Source of the DNA: Lacinutrix sp.
GTDB taxonomy: Bacteria > Bacteroidota > Bacteroidia > Flavobacteriales > Flavobacteriaceae
DNA length: 64,000 nucleotides
Direction of reading: 5' to 3'
NCBI RefSeq assembly: GCF_029238095.1
Contig: NZ_JAQWGS010000002.1
Location: 1 to 64,000, forward strand
This document shows, one piece after another, positions 55,814-64,000 of this stretch (position 1 is the first letter of the stretch; the number at the start of each line of letters is the position of its first letter). The translations under genes were made by a program, and so were the position numbers. Below the pieces are notes generated by a model that worked only from the letters and a program-made list of their open reading frames with translations, had not been told where the DNA came from and did no database searches.

Positions 55814-58552
55814 TTATTTTAATTTTTTCTTTACTTCTACTTCATGGAATGCTTCAATAACATCACCTTCTTTAATGTCGTTATAATTTTTTATTTGCAT
55901 ACCACAGTCGTAACCCTTACCAACTTCTTTAACATCGTCTTTAAATCGTTTTAGAGAGGTTAATTCTCCTGTGTAAACAACAACACCATCACGTATTAAA
56001 CGTATTTGAGAGTTTCTAAATATTTTACCGTTCATTACCATACATCCTGCAATACTTCCAACTTTAGTAACTTTAAATATTTCTCTAATTTCTGCAGTAC
56101 CAGTAATTTCTTCTTTAAGCTCTGGAGACAACATGCCTTCCATTGCGTCTTTAAGATCATTAATGGCGTCGTAGATAATTGAGTATGTTCTAATATCAAT
56201 TTCTTCTCTATCCGCAATAACTCTTGCGTTACCTACTGGACGAACATTAAAACCAATAATAATAGCATCTGATGCAGTTGCTAACAATACATCGCTTTCT
56301 GTAATGGCTCCAACACCTTTATGAAGAATATTAACTTGAATTTCTTCTGTAGAGAGTTTTTGAAACGAATCTGTTAAGGCCTCAACTGAACCATCAACAT
56401 CTCCTTTAAGAATAATATTTAATTCTTTAAATGTACCTAGAGCGATACGACGACCAATCTCTGCAAGTGTTAATGTTTTTGTTGTACGTACGTCTTGTTC
56501 ACGTTGTAACTGCATACGTTTTGTGGCAATTTGCTTCGCTTCACGCTCATCTGCAAAAACATTGAATTTATCACCTGCTTGTGGTGCTCCATCTAGACCT
56601 AATATAGATACTGGAGTAGAAGGTCCTGCTGCTTGAACATCATTACCTCGTTCATCTTGCATTGCTTTAATCTTTCCACTATTTTTTCCTGCTAATACAT
56701 AGTCTCCAATTTTAAGTGTTCCTGCTTGTACTAATATTGTCGATACATATCCACGCCCTTTGTCTAAGAATGCTTCTACAACAGTACCAATTGCTGGCTT
56801 ATTTGGATTTGCTTTGAGCTCTAATAATTCAGCCTCAAGTAATACTTTTTCTAATAATTCTTTTACACCAGTTCCAACTTTAGCTGAAATATTGTGAGAC
56901 TGAATTTTACCTCCCCAATCTTCTACTAAAAGATTCATTTGTGCTAAACCTTCTTTAATCTTTTCTGGATTGGCGTCTGGTTTATCTATTTTGTTTATGG
57001 CAAAAACAATAGGCACTCCTGCGGCTTGTGCATGAGAAATTGCTTCTTTTGTTTGTGGCATAATATCATCGTCTGCTGCTGCTACAATAATAGCAATATC
57101 TGTAACTTGAGCACCACGTGCACGCATGGCTGTAAAGGCCTCGTGACCAGGAGTATCTAGAAATGCTATTTTTTGACCACTTTCTAATTGTACTCCATAT
57201 GCACCAATATGTTGTGTAATTCCGCCTGATTCTCCAGCAATTACGTTTTCTTTACGAATATAATCCAAAAGTGATGTTTTACCGTGATCTACGTGTCCCA
57301 TTACTGTAACAATAGGTGCTCGTTCTATTAAATCTTCAGGCTTATCAACGACTTCTACAATAGACTCTTCGATATCTGCTGTTACAAATTCTACTTTGTA
57401 ACCAAACTCTTCTGCTACAATAGTTAATGTTTCAGCATCTAAACGCTGATTCATTGTTACCATCATTCCAAGAGACATACATGCAGAGATAATTTGAGTT
57501 ACTTGAACATCCATCATGGTTGCAACTTCACTTGCTGTAACAAACTCTGTTACTTTAAGTATTTTGCTTTCTGCTGCTTCGATTTGCTCATCGATTTCAG
57601 ACTGTTCTCTATGTTGATCTCTTTTGTCTCTTCTATATTTTGCTCCTTTACCTTTGCTAGATTTTCCTTGTAATTTTTCAAGTGTTTCTCTTACTTGTTT
57701 TTTTACATCCTCTTCACTTGGTTCTGCTTTTACAATATTTCTTCTACCTTGTCCTGGTTTTTTACCTTTAAACCTATCGTTACCTCCTCTGTTGTTTGAT
57801 CCAGCTCCTCCAGAGCCAGGTTTGTTATCTCCTGGTTTAGAGATGCGACGACGTTTTTTCTTATTAGCATCATCTGCTTTTTTAGCAACTTCTTTCTTTT
57901 TCTTAGGCTTATTAAATTGTGATAAATCTATTTTTTCACCAGCAATTTTTGGTCCAGTAAGCTTTTTGTATTGAGTTTCTACAGTTTCTGGCTCATTAGG
58001 CTCTTCTGCTTTAACCGATTCTTCTTTGGCTTTTGTAGACTCTGCTTTCTTTAGTGCAGGTTCTTTTTTTAGCTCATTTTTTTCTTGTGTTTTAGCTTCT
58101 GCTTTAACTTCCTTTTTTGGAGCTTCAGCTTTTGCCTCTTTCACTTCCTGTTCTTTGTCTAGCTTAGATTCTTTCTTTTTTGAGTCTAAATCTATTTTAC
58201 CAACTTTTTTAGGTCCAGAAAGCACTTTAGTTGCTTTTACAACTTCTTCTGCCTTGGCTTTGGCTGTAGCTTTTGCTTCTTCTTCTTTTTGCTTAGCTTC
58301 TAGTTCTTGTTCGCGTTTAATACGCAAATCTTCCTTTTCTTTGAGCTTAGCTTCACTAACTGCTTGAGACTTGATCTTCTTATTTGCATCTGTTTCGAAT
58401 TCATCTGAAAGAATTTTGTATGTTGTTTCAGAAATTTTCGTTGTTGGACGCTTCTCTATCTCGACACCTTTGGAATCTAAAAATTCCACAGCACGATCTA
58501 AAGAGATGTTAAGCTCACGTAGTACTTTATTTAATCTAATCGTTTCAGCCAT
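55814..58552 (-). CDS. infB: Translation initiation factor IF-2
   Basis: This 912-residue GTPase has an N-terminal IF2-N helix segment, a long Lys/Glu/Ala-rich linker (about 60-325), and the G domain with [11 protein letters not shown] (from about 418), DTPGHEAF and [10 protein letters not shown], followed by domains II-IV ending [17 protein letters not shown]. It places initiator tRNA on the 30S subunit. It is the last gene of the rimP-nusA-infB operon, 35 bp after nusA. Confidence 0.97.
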   Translation of the reverse strand: MAETIRLNKVLRELNISLDRAVEFLDSKGVEIEKRPTTKISETTYKILSDEFETDANKKIKSQAVSEAKLKEKEDLRIKREQELEAKQKEEEAKATAKAKAEEVVKATKVLSGPKKVGKIDLDSKKKESKLDKEQEVKEAKAEAPKKEVKAEAKTQEKNELKKEPALKKAESTKAKEESVKAEEPNEPETVETQYKKLTGPKIAGEKIDLSQFNKPKKKKEVAKKADDANKKKRRRISKPGDNKPGSGGAGSNNRGGNDRFKGKKPGQGRRNIVKAEPSEEDVKKQVRETLEKLQGKSSKGKGAKYRRDKRDQHREQSEIDEQIEAAESKILKVTEFVTASEVATMMDVQVTQIISACMSLGMMVTMNQRLDAETLTIVAEEFGYKVEFVTADIEESIVEVVDKPEDLIERAPIVTVMGHVDHGKTSLLDYIRKENVIAGESGGITQHIGAYGVQLESGQKIAFLDTPGHEAFTAMRARGAQVTDIAIIVAAADDDIMPQTKEAISHAQAAGVPIVFAINKIDKPDANPEKIKEGLAQMNLLVEDWGGKIQSHNISAKVGTGVKELLEKVLLEAELLELKANPNKPAIGTVVEAFLDKGRGYVSTILVQAGTLKIGDYVLAGKNSGKIKAMQDERGNDVQAAGPSTPVSILGLDGAPQAGDKFNVFADEREAKQIATKRMQLQREQDVRTTKTLTLAEIGRRIALGTFKELNIILKGDVDGSVEALTDSFQKLSTEEIQVNILHKGVGAITESDVLLATASDAIIIGFNVRPVGNARVIADREEIDIRTYSIIYDAINDLKDAMEGMLSPELKEEITGTAEIREIFKVTKVGSIAGCMVMNGKIFRNSQIRLIRDGVVVYTGELTSLKRFKDDVKEVGKGYDCGMQIKNYNDIKEGDVIEAFHEVEVKKKLK

Positions 58553-58587
58553 AAATTGCCTTTACCTTAATTTTACTCAAAAATATG

Positions 58588-59820
58588 TTAATCTTCAAAT
58601 TCTTCCTTAAGAATTCTAATAACATCTAGTATTGTTTCTTCTTCTAAATCTGTTCTTTTTACTAAATCTTCAACATCTTGCTCTAGGACACTTTTTGCTG
58701 TGTCTAAACCTACTTTGCTAAATTCTTTAATAACCCAATCTTCTATTTCATCAGAGAATTCTCTTAATTCCACATCTTCTTCTGCACCTTCTCTAAACAC
58801 ATCAATCTCGTAACCAGTAAGTTGTCCAGCTAAACGAATATTGTGACCTCCACGACCTATTGCTTTACTTACTTCTTCTGGTTTTAATATAGCCTCTGCT
58901 CTTTTGTTTTCTTCATCAATTTTTATTGACGTTACTCGTGCTGGACTTAATGCTCTTGTAATATATAGTTGTAAGTTATTAGTGTAATTGATTACATCTA
59001 TGTTTTCGTTTCCTAATTCGCGAACAATACCATGAATTCTTGAACCTTTCATTCCTACACAAGCACCTACAGGATCTATTCTATCGTCATAAGAATCTAC
59101 TGCCACTTTTGCTTTTTCACCAGGAATTCTTACTACATTTTTAATAGTAATTAAACCATCAAATACTTCTGGTATTTCAGCTTCAAATAATTTTTCTAAA
59201 AACTTTGGCGATGTACGCGACATAATAATAGCAGGCTTGTTTCCTTTAAGCTCTACACTATCAATAATACCTCTTACATTATCTCCTTTACGAAAGAAAT
59301 CTGAAGGTATTTGTTTATCTTTTGGCAATATAATTTCATTACCATCGTCATCTAATAATATTACTGCTCTATGGCGAATATGGTGTACCTCTGCAGTATA
59401 TAACTCGCCTTCAAGTTCTTTAAATTGCTTGAATATATTGGTGTTATCGTGTTCGTGAATTTTAGAAATTAAATTTTGACGCAGCGCTAAGATTGCACGA
59501 CGACCAAGATCTATAAGCTTAACTTCTTGAGACACGTCTTCACCGACTTCAAAATCTGGTTCTATTTTTCTAGCTGCACTAAGAGAGATTTCTTGGTTTG
59601 GCTCTTCAACTTCACCATCTGCAACGACTACTCTATTTCTCCAAATCTCTAAATCTCCTTTGTCTGGATTTATAATAATATCGAAGTTATCATCATCTCC
59701 AAACTTCTTCTTTAGTGCATTTCTAAATACATCTTCCAATATCGCCATAAGCGTAACACGATCTATTAATTTATCGTCTTTAAACTCTGAAAATGATTCA
59801 ATTAACGCTATATTTTCCAT
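58588..59820 (-). CDS. nusA: Transcription termination/antitermination factor NusA
   Basis: This 410-residue protein has the N-terminal RNA polymerase-binding domain (MENIALIESFSEFKDDKLIDRVTLMAILEDVFRNALKKKFG), an S1 domain (about 135-200), and KH1/KH2 domains (DPVGACVGMKGSRIHGIVRELGNENIDVI and EEVSKAIGRGGHNIRLAGQLTGYEIDV). It lacks the two C-terminal acidic repeats of E. coli NusA, as is usual in Bacteroidota. It lies 12 bp after rimP and may control a terminator-like hairpin in the operon leader. Confidence 0.97.
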   Translation of the reverse strand: MENIALIESFSEFKDDKLIDRVTLMAILEDVFRNALKKKFGDDDNFDIIINPDKGDLEIWRNRVVVADGEVEEPNQEISLSAARKIEPDFEVGEDVSQEVKLIDLGRRAILALRQNLISKIHEHDNTNIFKQFKELEGELYTAEVHHIRHRAVILLDDDGNEIILPKDKQIPSDFFRKGDNVRGIIDSVELKGNKPAIIMSRTSPKFLEKLFEAEIPEVFDGLITIKNVVRIPGEKAKVAVDSYDDRIDPVGACVGMKGSRIHGIVRELGNENIDVINYTNNLQLYITRALSPARVTSIKIDEENKRAEAILKPEEVSKAIGRGGHNIRLAGQLTGYEIDVFREGAEEDVELREFSDEIEDWVIKEFSKVGLDTAKSVLEQDVEDLVKRTDLEEETILDVIRILKEEFED

Positions 59821-59832
59821 TATTCTATTGAA

Positions 59833-60294
59833 TTAAAATTTTATCATAACTTTTGCTTCTACAATATCGTTGTAAGCTATTTTTGCGTTTTTTTGAACAG
59901 TTACCTTGCCTTTACCAACAGGCTTTTGCTCTCTAGCTTTCCAAGATAACTCAATGCCTTCATTGGAAGCATTAATTAACGCTGCTTCTATACTTTCGGT
60001 TTTTGTTCTAACGTCTAATGTTCTTCCTATATTTTTAACAAATTGTCTTGGCAATACCAATGGAGCAGTTGCACCATTTGATGCTACTTCTAGAGAGAAA
60101 TCATGCTCTTCTCTATCAATATTATGCTCGATAGCTCTACTAATAAACATGCAATCCTCAACTCTAACACCATTATCGCCATCGATAATTATGTTAATAG
60201 ATTGATCATTAGAGATTGTAAAATCTATTAAAAATAAATCTGATCTTTCCTCTAAGGCTTCCTCCAATAAGTTTTTTACTGTAGTATTAAACAT
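59833..60294 (-). CDS. rimP: Ribosome maturation factor RimP
   Basis: From the ATG at 60294 (MFNTTVKNLLEEALEERSDLFLID) this is a 153-residue protein. The frame extends to a TTG at 60357, which falls on the promoter element. RimP has the INIIIDGDNGVRVEDCMFISRAIEH core and a C-terminal SH3-like domain. It assists 30S maturation. It is first in rimP-nusA-infB, the order conserved across bacteria. Confidence 0.95.
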   Translation of the reverse strand: MFNTTVKNLLEEALEERSDLFLIDFTISNDQSINIIIDGDNGVRVEDCMFISRAIEHNIDREEHDFSLEVASNGATAPLVLPRQFVKNIGRTLDVRTKTESIEAALINASNEGIELSWKAREQKPVGKGKVTVQKNAKIAYNDIVEAKVMIKF

Positions 60295-60304
60295 TTTTAA
60301 GTAT

Positions 60305-60330
60305 AAAAAGAGCGGACGACTAGTCCGCTC
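60305..60330 (-). promoter_or_regulatory. Terminator-like hairpin in the rimP-nusA-infB leader
   Basis: On the minus strand GAGCGGAC (60330-60323) and its complement GTCCGCTC (60317-60310) form a perfect 8-bp GC-rich stem with a 5-base loop. A run of five U follows (60309-60305). The structure lies between the probable promoter (60355-60362) and the rimP ATG at 60294, so it could act as an attenuator. Confidence 0.65.
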
Positions 60331-60354
60331 ACATTCATTTATCTTACAACGCTG

Positions 60355-60362
60355 CAAATATA
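60355..60362 (-). promoter_or_regulatory. Putative -7 promoter element for rimP-nusA-infB
   Basis: The minus strand reads TATATTTG, a match to TAnnTTTG. Transcription from it would give a leader of about 54 nt that contains the hairpin at 60310-60330. Confidence 0.5.
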
Positions 60363-60548
60363 CATATTTTTATAATAATGTCCTACAGACTTTTAGCTTT
60401 ATTAAAAAAAAAGCAAGATTTAATCTTTAAACATACCTTTAAAAACAAAAAAGTTAAAATCTTTTACAACAAGATTAATGAATACTCGATACATTTTTAG
60501 AAGTCCTTTTTTTTTCTTAGATTTAAATACTTGTTAAACATAAATACT

Positions 60549-61370
60549 ATGAAAAAAATTCTTGTACCAACCGATTTTTCAAACGAAGCAGAAAATGCTA
60601 TAAAAGTAGCTGCTCAACTTTCAAGAAAACATAATTGTGAGCTTATCCTTTTAAATATGTTAGACTTACCTTTAACTCATATTTCAGAAGGTGTTCCAGC
60701 AGATTTACCTGAGGCTGTATATTTTATGAAACTTGCACATAAACAATTTGAAGATGTGATGTCTAAACCGTATTTAAGTGATATTACTGTAACAGAAATG
60801 GTGGACATACATGATATTTCTACTGGTATATTAGAAACTTGCAAGAAAGAGGATATAGATTTAATTGTTATGGGTTCTCATGGATCTAGTGGGTTAAAAG
60901 AAATGTTTATTGGATCGAACGCTGAAAAAATAGTTCGCGCCTCTAACAAACCTGTTTTAGTTATTAAAAACGAACATGAAAATTTTGATATTGAAGAATT
61001 TGTTTTTGCATCGGATTTTAAAAACGATAGTCGTGAGACATACAAACAAGCAGTAAAATTAGCTGAAACTTTTAACGCTAAAATTCACTTGTTGATGGTA
61101 AATACAGTTTCAAATTTTACAACCACTGCATCAGCAAAAGTTAAAATTCAAGAATTTATTGAAGGTACAAACTTTACAAACTACACCACAAACATATATA
61201 ATGATGAAACTGTAGAAAAAGGTATTTTAAATTTTTCGCATATTATTAATGCAGATCTTATAGGTATTAGCACGCATGGAAGACAAGGTATTGCTCACTT
61301 TTTAAATGGCAGTTTAAGTGAAGACTTAGTTAACCACGCTAAAAGACCAGTAATTACTTTTAAAATTTAA
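60549..61370 (+). CDS. Universal stress protein with two UspA domains
   Basis: From the ATG at 60549 (MKKILVPTDFSNEAENAIKVAAQL) this is a 273-residue tandem Usp protein; the frame extends to a TTG at 60531. The first domain ends with the nucleotide-binding motif GSHGSSGLKEMFIGSNAEKIVRASNKPVLVIK. The second has the matching STHGRQGIAHFLNGSLSEDLVNHAKRPVITF. Both keep the G-x2-G-x9-GS pattern, so ATP binding is likely. It is monocistronic and ends at a terminator shared with tRNA-Gln. Confidence 0.93.
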   Translation: MKKILVPTDFSNEAENAIKVAAQLSRKHNCELILLNMLDLPLTHISEGVPADLPEAVYFMKLAHKQFEDVMSKPYLSDITVTEMVDIHDISTGILETCKKEDIDLIVMGSHGSSGLKEMFIGSNAEKIVRASNKPVLVIKNEHENFDIEEFVFASDFKNDSRETYKQAVKLAETFNAKIHLLMVNTVSNFTTTASAKVKIQEFIEGTNFTNYTTNIYNDETVEKGILNFSHIINADLIGISTHGRQGIAHFLNGSLSEDLVNHAKRPVITFKI

Positions 61371-61390
61371 TAAATTAAATTTTTATAAAT

Positions 61391-61423
61391 AAAAAAGTCT
61401 TCCAAAATTTGGAAGACTTTTTT
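61391..61423. terminator. Bidirectional terminator between usp and tRNA-Gln
   Basis: A 13-bp perfect stem (AAAAAAGTCTTCC, 61391-61403, with GGAAGACTTTTTT, 61411-61423) has a 7-base loop. The convergent usp gene and tRNA gene end on either side. Confidence 0.9.
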
Positions 61424-61424
61424 G

Positions 61425-61497
61425 TTGGCCCACTAGGTTTCGAACCTAGACTCTTTGGTACCAAAAACCAACGTGTTACCAGTTACACCATAGGCCA
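61425..61497 (-). tRNA. tRNA-Gln (anticodon UUG)
   Basis: On the minus strand the 73-nt sequence folds as a cloverleaf. The acceptor stem TGGCCTA pairs with TGGGCCA (one G-U). The anticodon stem TTGGT/ACCAA has loop TTTTGGT, giving anticodon TTG. The T arm is CTAGGTTCGAAACCTAG. The CCA end is not encoded. Confidence 0.93.
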
Positions 61498-61514
61498 ATA
61501 ATTGTAACAGGCTG

Positions 61515-61545
61515 CAAATTTAAAACAAAGTTTTATTTGCGCAAA
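61515..61545 (-). promoter_or_regulatory. Promoter of tRNA-Gln (-33 TTTG, -7 TAAATTTG)
   Basis: On the minus strand TTTG (61545-61542) and TAAATTTG (61522-61515) are 19 bp apart, a full match to the Bacteroidota housekeeping promoter. The tRNA begins about 18 bp downstream of the -7 box. Confidence 0.7.
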
Positions 61546-61706
61546 CATTTTGCTATAAAATAATATTTATTTTTCATCGTTTTTTTTAAAAAGCGTGTTA
61601 GCTGTATAAAAACAAGCCGTTTTAAATAAACTCTGTTATGAAAACTTTATCATTCTTGTTTCAAATTTATTAGTAAATTCGCCATTAATATAAACATACT
61701 AGGTAT

Positions 61707-64000
61707 ATGACGTCTTCAAACTTTAAAAAATGGAATAACATCTTAGGATGGTTCGCTTTTTTAATTGCTTTAATAACTTACAGTTTAACAGTCGAGCCAA
61801 CTGTTAGCTATTGGGATGCTGGTGAATATATTTTAACCTCTGCAAAACTTCAAGTTGGTCATCCACCAGGAGCTCCCTTATTTCAAATGTTGGGTGCGTT
61901 TTTCTCAACGTTTGCAATTTCCCCAGAAAATATTGGTCTCATGCTTAATATGGTAAGTGCTGTTTCTAGTGCATTTACAATACTGTTTATGTTTTGGAGT
62001 ATTTCATTATTGCTTCAAAAAATGATTAAAACCGAAGAAAGTACGACTTCTAAATCTTATGCTATTTTAGGTAGTGCTTTAGTTGGAAGCATAACCTTTG
62101 CTTTTACAGATTCTTTTTGGTTTAATGCCGTTGAAACCGAAGTGTATGCTATGGCAACACTTATTATGTCGCTTTTATTTTATTGTGCCTTACGTTGGGA
62201 AAACGACATGCATAATCCTAGAGGTAACCGTTGGCTTATTCTTATTGCTTTTATAATTGGTTTATCTTTTGGTGTGCACTTTATGGGATTACTAACCATT
62301 CCTGCAATAGGTCTCATTTACTATTTTAAAAATTACAAAACTGTTACTATAACAAACTTTATAGTTGCAAATGTAGTTTCTGTGGCTATTTTATTATTCA
62401 TTTTTAAATTACTAGCACCAAATATCATTAGGTTCTTTAGTTTATTAGAAATTTTCTTTGTTAATGTTATTGGGTTACCTTTTAATTCTGGGTCAATAAT
62501 CGCAGGTCTCTTATTAATTGCTGCCATATATTTTGGCTTAAAACACACTAAAAACAAAGGTTACAAACATCTTAACACAGCAATTTTATGTGTTACTTTT
62601 GTTGTTATTGGTTTTTCGTCATGGCTTATGTTACCTATTCGTGCAAATGCCGATGTGGTAATTAATGAAAACAATCCTTCAAGCGCAAGAGAGCTCCTTG
62701 CATACTATAATTTGGAACAATATCCAAAAACGCATTTGTTTTACGGACCATTATTTACAGACCAATATGCTGCATTAAATCCTGACAAAGAAGATGCTTA
62801 CAGAGATGATAAACCTAAATACGAAAAAGATTTAAAGCTCGGCAAATACGTTATTGTTAATGACTATAAAGATGCAGTACAGAATTATAATTACGATCAT
62901 GCTTCTGTTTTACCAAGAATGTGGAGTGGTGAGCATGCTGAAAACTACATGCTGTTCTCTGGATTTTTAGATTACACGCTAAAGGAGAAATTTAATGTCG
63001 ATGTCTTTACTCAGAAAAAAATTGCGGATTTTATTGAAAAATACCAACAAAATCAACTAACAGAAAGAGAATACGATGAATTTATGGCTGTTTATGGCGA
63101 TAAATTAAATATTGCTTTAAGACCAAGAATACAAAAAGATGTTGCGTTTATTAATCAGTTTAAAAGTAAAGTCGCAGAAGGAAAAGTAGATTACGAAGGC
63201 TACCATAGATTCTTAAAAGAATATGGCCAAGAGTATTTAGACATTGAAAAACCATCGTTTATAGACAATACTGTGTATTTATTTCAATACCAATTAGGCT
63301 ATATGTATTGGCGTTATTTTATGTGGAATTTTACTGGCCGACAAGACGACATACAAGGCGAGTACAACAATCATGGTAATTGGATTAGCGGTATCAATGC
63401 AATAGATTCTTGGCATTTAGGACAATCTCAAGATAATTTACCAAGCGATGTAAAAAATAACAAAGCTAGAAACACATACTTTTTCCTTCCATTAATTTTA
63501 GGAATTATTGGTTTGTTTTTCTTGTTCAATAAAGATAAAAAAACATTTTGGGTATTATTCGTGCTATTCTTATTTACAGGAATTGCAATACAAGTATACA
63601 CTAACATTAGACCTTTTGAGCCTCGTGAGCGTGATTATTCTGTGGTAGGTTCGTTTTATGTATTTGCTATATGGATTGGCTTTAGTGTCTATGGAATTTT
63701 TGAATTCTTTAAAAACAAAGTAAAAAGCACAGCTTTACCTCTTGCAATTACTGGAGTTTGCTTATTAATTGCACCTTTGATTTTAGCGGTTAATAATTGG
63801 GACGACCATGACAGGTCTGACAAATACACTGCCTTATCTATGGCCAAAAAATATCTAGATTCTTGTGGCGAAAATGCTATTCTTTTTTCCATTGGTGATA
63901 ATGATACATTTGCACTCTGGTATGCTCAAGAAATTGAAAATTATAGAACAGATGTTCGTGTAGTAAATACTAGTTTGTTTCAAACCGATTGGTATATAGA
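61707..64000 (+). CDS. DUF2723 multi-spanning membrane protein (C-terminus beyond window)
   Basis: An ATG at 61707 opens a frame that runs to the right edge (about 764 codons). The N-terminus carries the DUF2723 signature: a helix, then TVEPTVSYWDAGEYILTSAKLQVGHPPGAPLFQMLGA, with an Asp-Gly-Glu group facing outside. At least ten membrane helices follow, then a large soluble part begins around SMAKKYLDSCGENAILFSIGDNDTFALWYAQE. The fold resembles GT-C glycosyltransferases (protein O-mannosyltransferase type). Acting on lipid-linked sugar or surface proteins is an inference from that class. An AGG-like sequence precedes the ATG. Confidence 0.88.
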   Translation, partial: MTSSNFKKWNNILGWFAFLIALITYSLTVEPTVSYWDAGEYILTSAKLQVGHPPGAPLFQMLGAFFSTFAISPENIGLMLNMVSAVSSAFTILFMFWSISLLLQKMIKTEESTTSKSYAILGSALVGSITFAFTDSFWFNAVETEVYAMATLIMSLLFYCALRWENDMHNPRGNRWLILIAFIIGLSFGVHFMGLLTIPAIGLIYYFKNYKTVTITNFIVANVVSVAILLFIFKLLAPNIIRFFSLLEIFFVNVIGLPFNSGSIIAGLLLIAAIYFGLKHTKNKGYKHLNTAILCVTFVVIGFSSWLMLPIRANADVVINENNPSSARELLAYYNLEQYPKTHLFYGPLFTDQYAALNPDKEDAYRDDKPKYEKDLKLGKYVIVNDYKDAVQNYNYDHASVLPRMWSGEHAENYMLFSGFLDYTLKEKFNVDVFTQKKIADFIEKYQQNQLTEREYDEFMAVYGDKLNIALRPRIQKDVAFINQFKSKVAEGKVDYEGYHRFLKEYGQEYLDIEKPSFIDNTVYLFQYQLGYMYWRYFMWNFTGRQDDIQGEYNNHGNWISGINAIDSWHLGQSQDNLPSDVKNNKARNTYFFLPLILGIIGLFFLFNKDKKTFWVLFVLFLFTGIAIQVYTNIRPFEPRERDYSVVGSFYVFAIWIGFSVYGIFEFFKNKVKSTALPLAITGVCLLIAPLILAVNNWDDHDRSDKYTALSMAKKYLDSCGENAILFSIGDNDTFALWYAQEIENYRTDVRVVNTSLFQTDWYI

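Noticed and set aside
57624-58367. Long plus-strand ORFs antisense to infB
   Set aside because: They mirror the low-complexity Lys/Glu/Ala linker of IF-2, giving Phe/Ser/Leu-rich translations, and are shadows.

Overview
The window is AT-rich DNA from a free-living, aerobic, probably marine member of the Flavobacteriaceae (Bacteroidota). The evidence is the gene content: SprA and a RemB-like protein (type IX secretion and gliding), a choice-of-anchor-L/PKD adhesin, an alternative complex III operon instead of a bc1 complex, and DUF2723 and DUF1304 membrane proteins. Promoters carry the Bacteroidota -7 motif TAnnTTTG, Shine-Dalgarno sequences are weak, and several genes appear to start with TTG or GTG. 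The genus (Olleya, Lacinutrix or Winogradskyella-like) is only a guess.

Layout. 1-3.2 kb: the N-terminal part of a large secreted repeat adhesin (minus strand, open at the left edge). 3.4-6.9 kb: a thioredoxin-fold YyaL-type lipoprotein, a DUF1304 protein and an MscS channel on the plus strand. 6.9-13.2 kb: a minus-strand operon for a MacAB-TolC-like export system (ATPase, two different FtsX permeases, HlyD adaptor, TolC) ending in tsaB. 13.3-19 kb: terminal-oxidase biogenesis and small subunits (a CxxC mini-protein, DUF420, Sco1, a Sco-like protein without copper ligands, oxidase subunit IV, two subunit III genes, heme O synthase). 19-23.7 kb: a RemB-like outer-membrane protein, two TonB proteins, a VanZ-like protein and gcvH. 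23.8-34 kb: sprA, ruvA and malic enzyme. 34.1-41.5 kb: a candidate sucrose-utilisation locus (fructokinase, GH100-like invertase, SUC/SLC45-type transporter, TonB-dependent receptor and a divergent LacI regulator) with two tandem operators. 41.5-43.5 kb: queG and ruvB. 43.6-55.2 kb: one long operon actABCDEF-coxII-coxI. 55.3-60.4 kb: a SPOR protein and rimP-nusA-infB. 60.5-64 kb: a double-domain universal stress protein, tRNA-Gln(UUG) and a DUF2723 protein open at the right edge.

How it fits together. Electrons from menaquinol pass through ACIII (ActA-F) to the copper/heme oxidase (CoxI/II here, III/IV and assembly factors 26 kb away). TonB proteins energise outer-membrane receptors such as the sucrose-locus one. 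SprA forms the outer-membrane pore through which the adhesin at the left edge would be exported. The most notable observations are a ligand-less Sco paralogue and a CxxC mini-protein in the oxidase cluster, a TonB-C-like module with a shared cysteine pair in the RemB-like protein and both neighbouring TonBs, a 21-bp tandem LacI operator, and a terminator-like hairpin between promoter and start codon of rimP-nusA-infB. No CRISPR array, insertion sequence, prophage or rRNA was seen.
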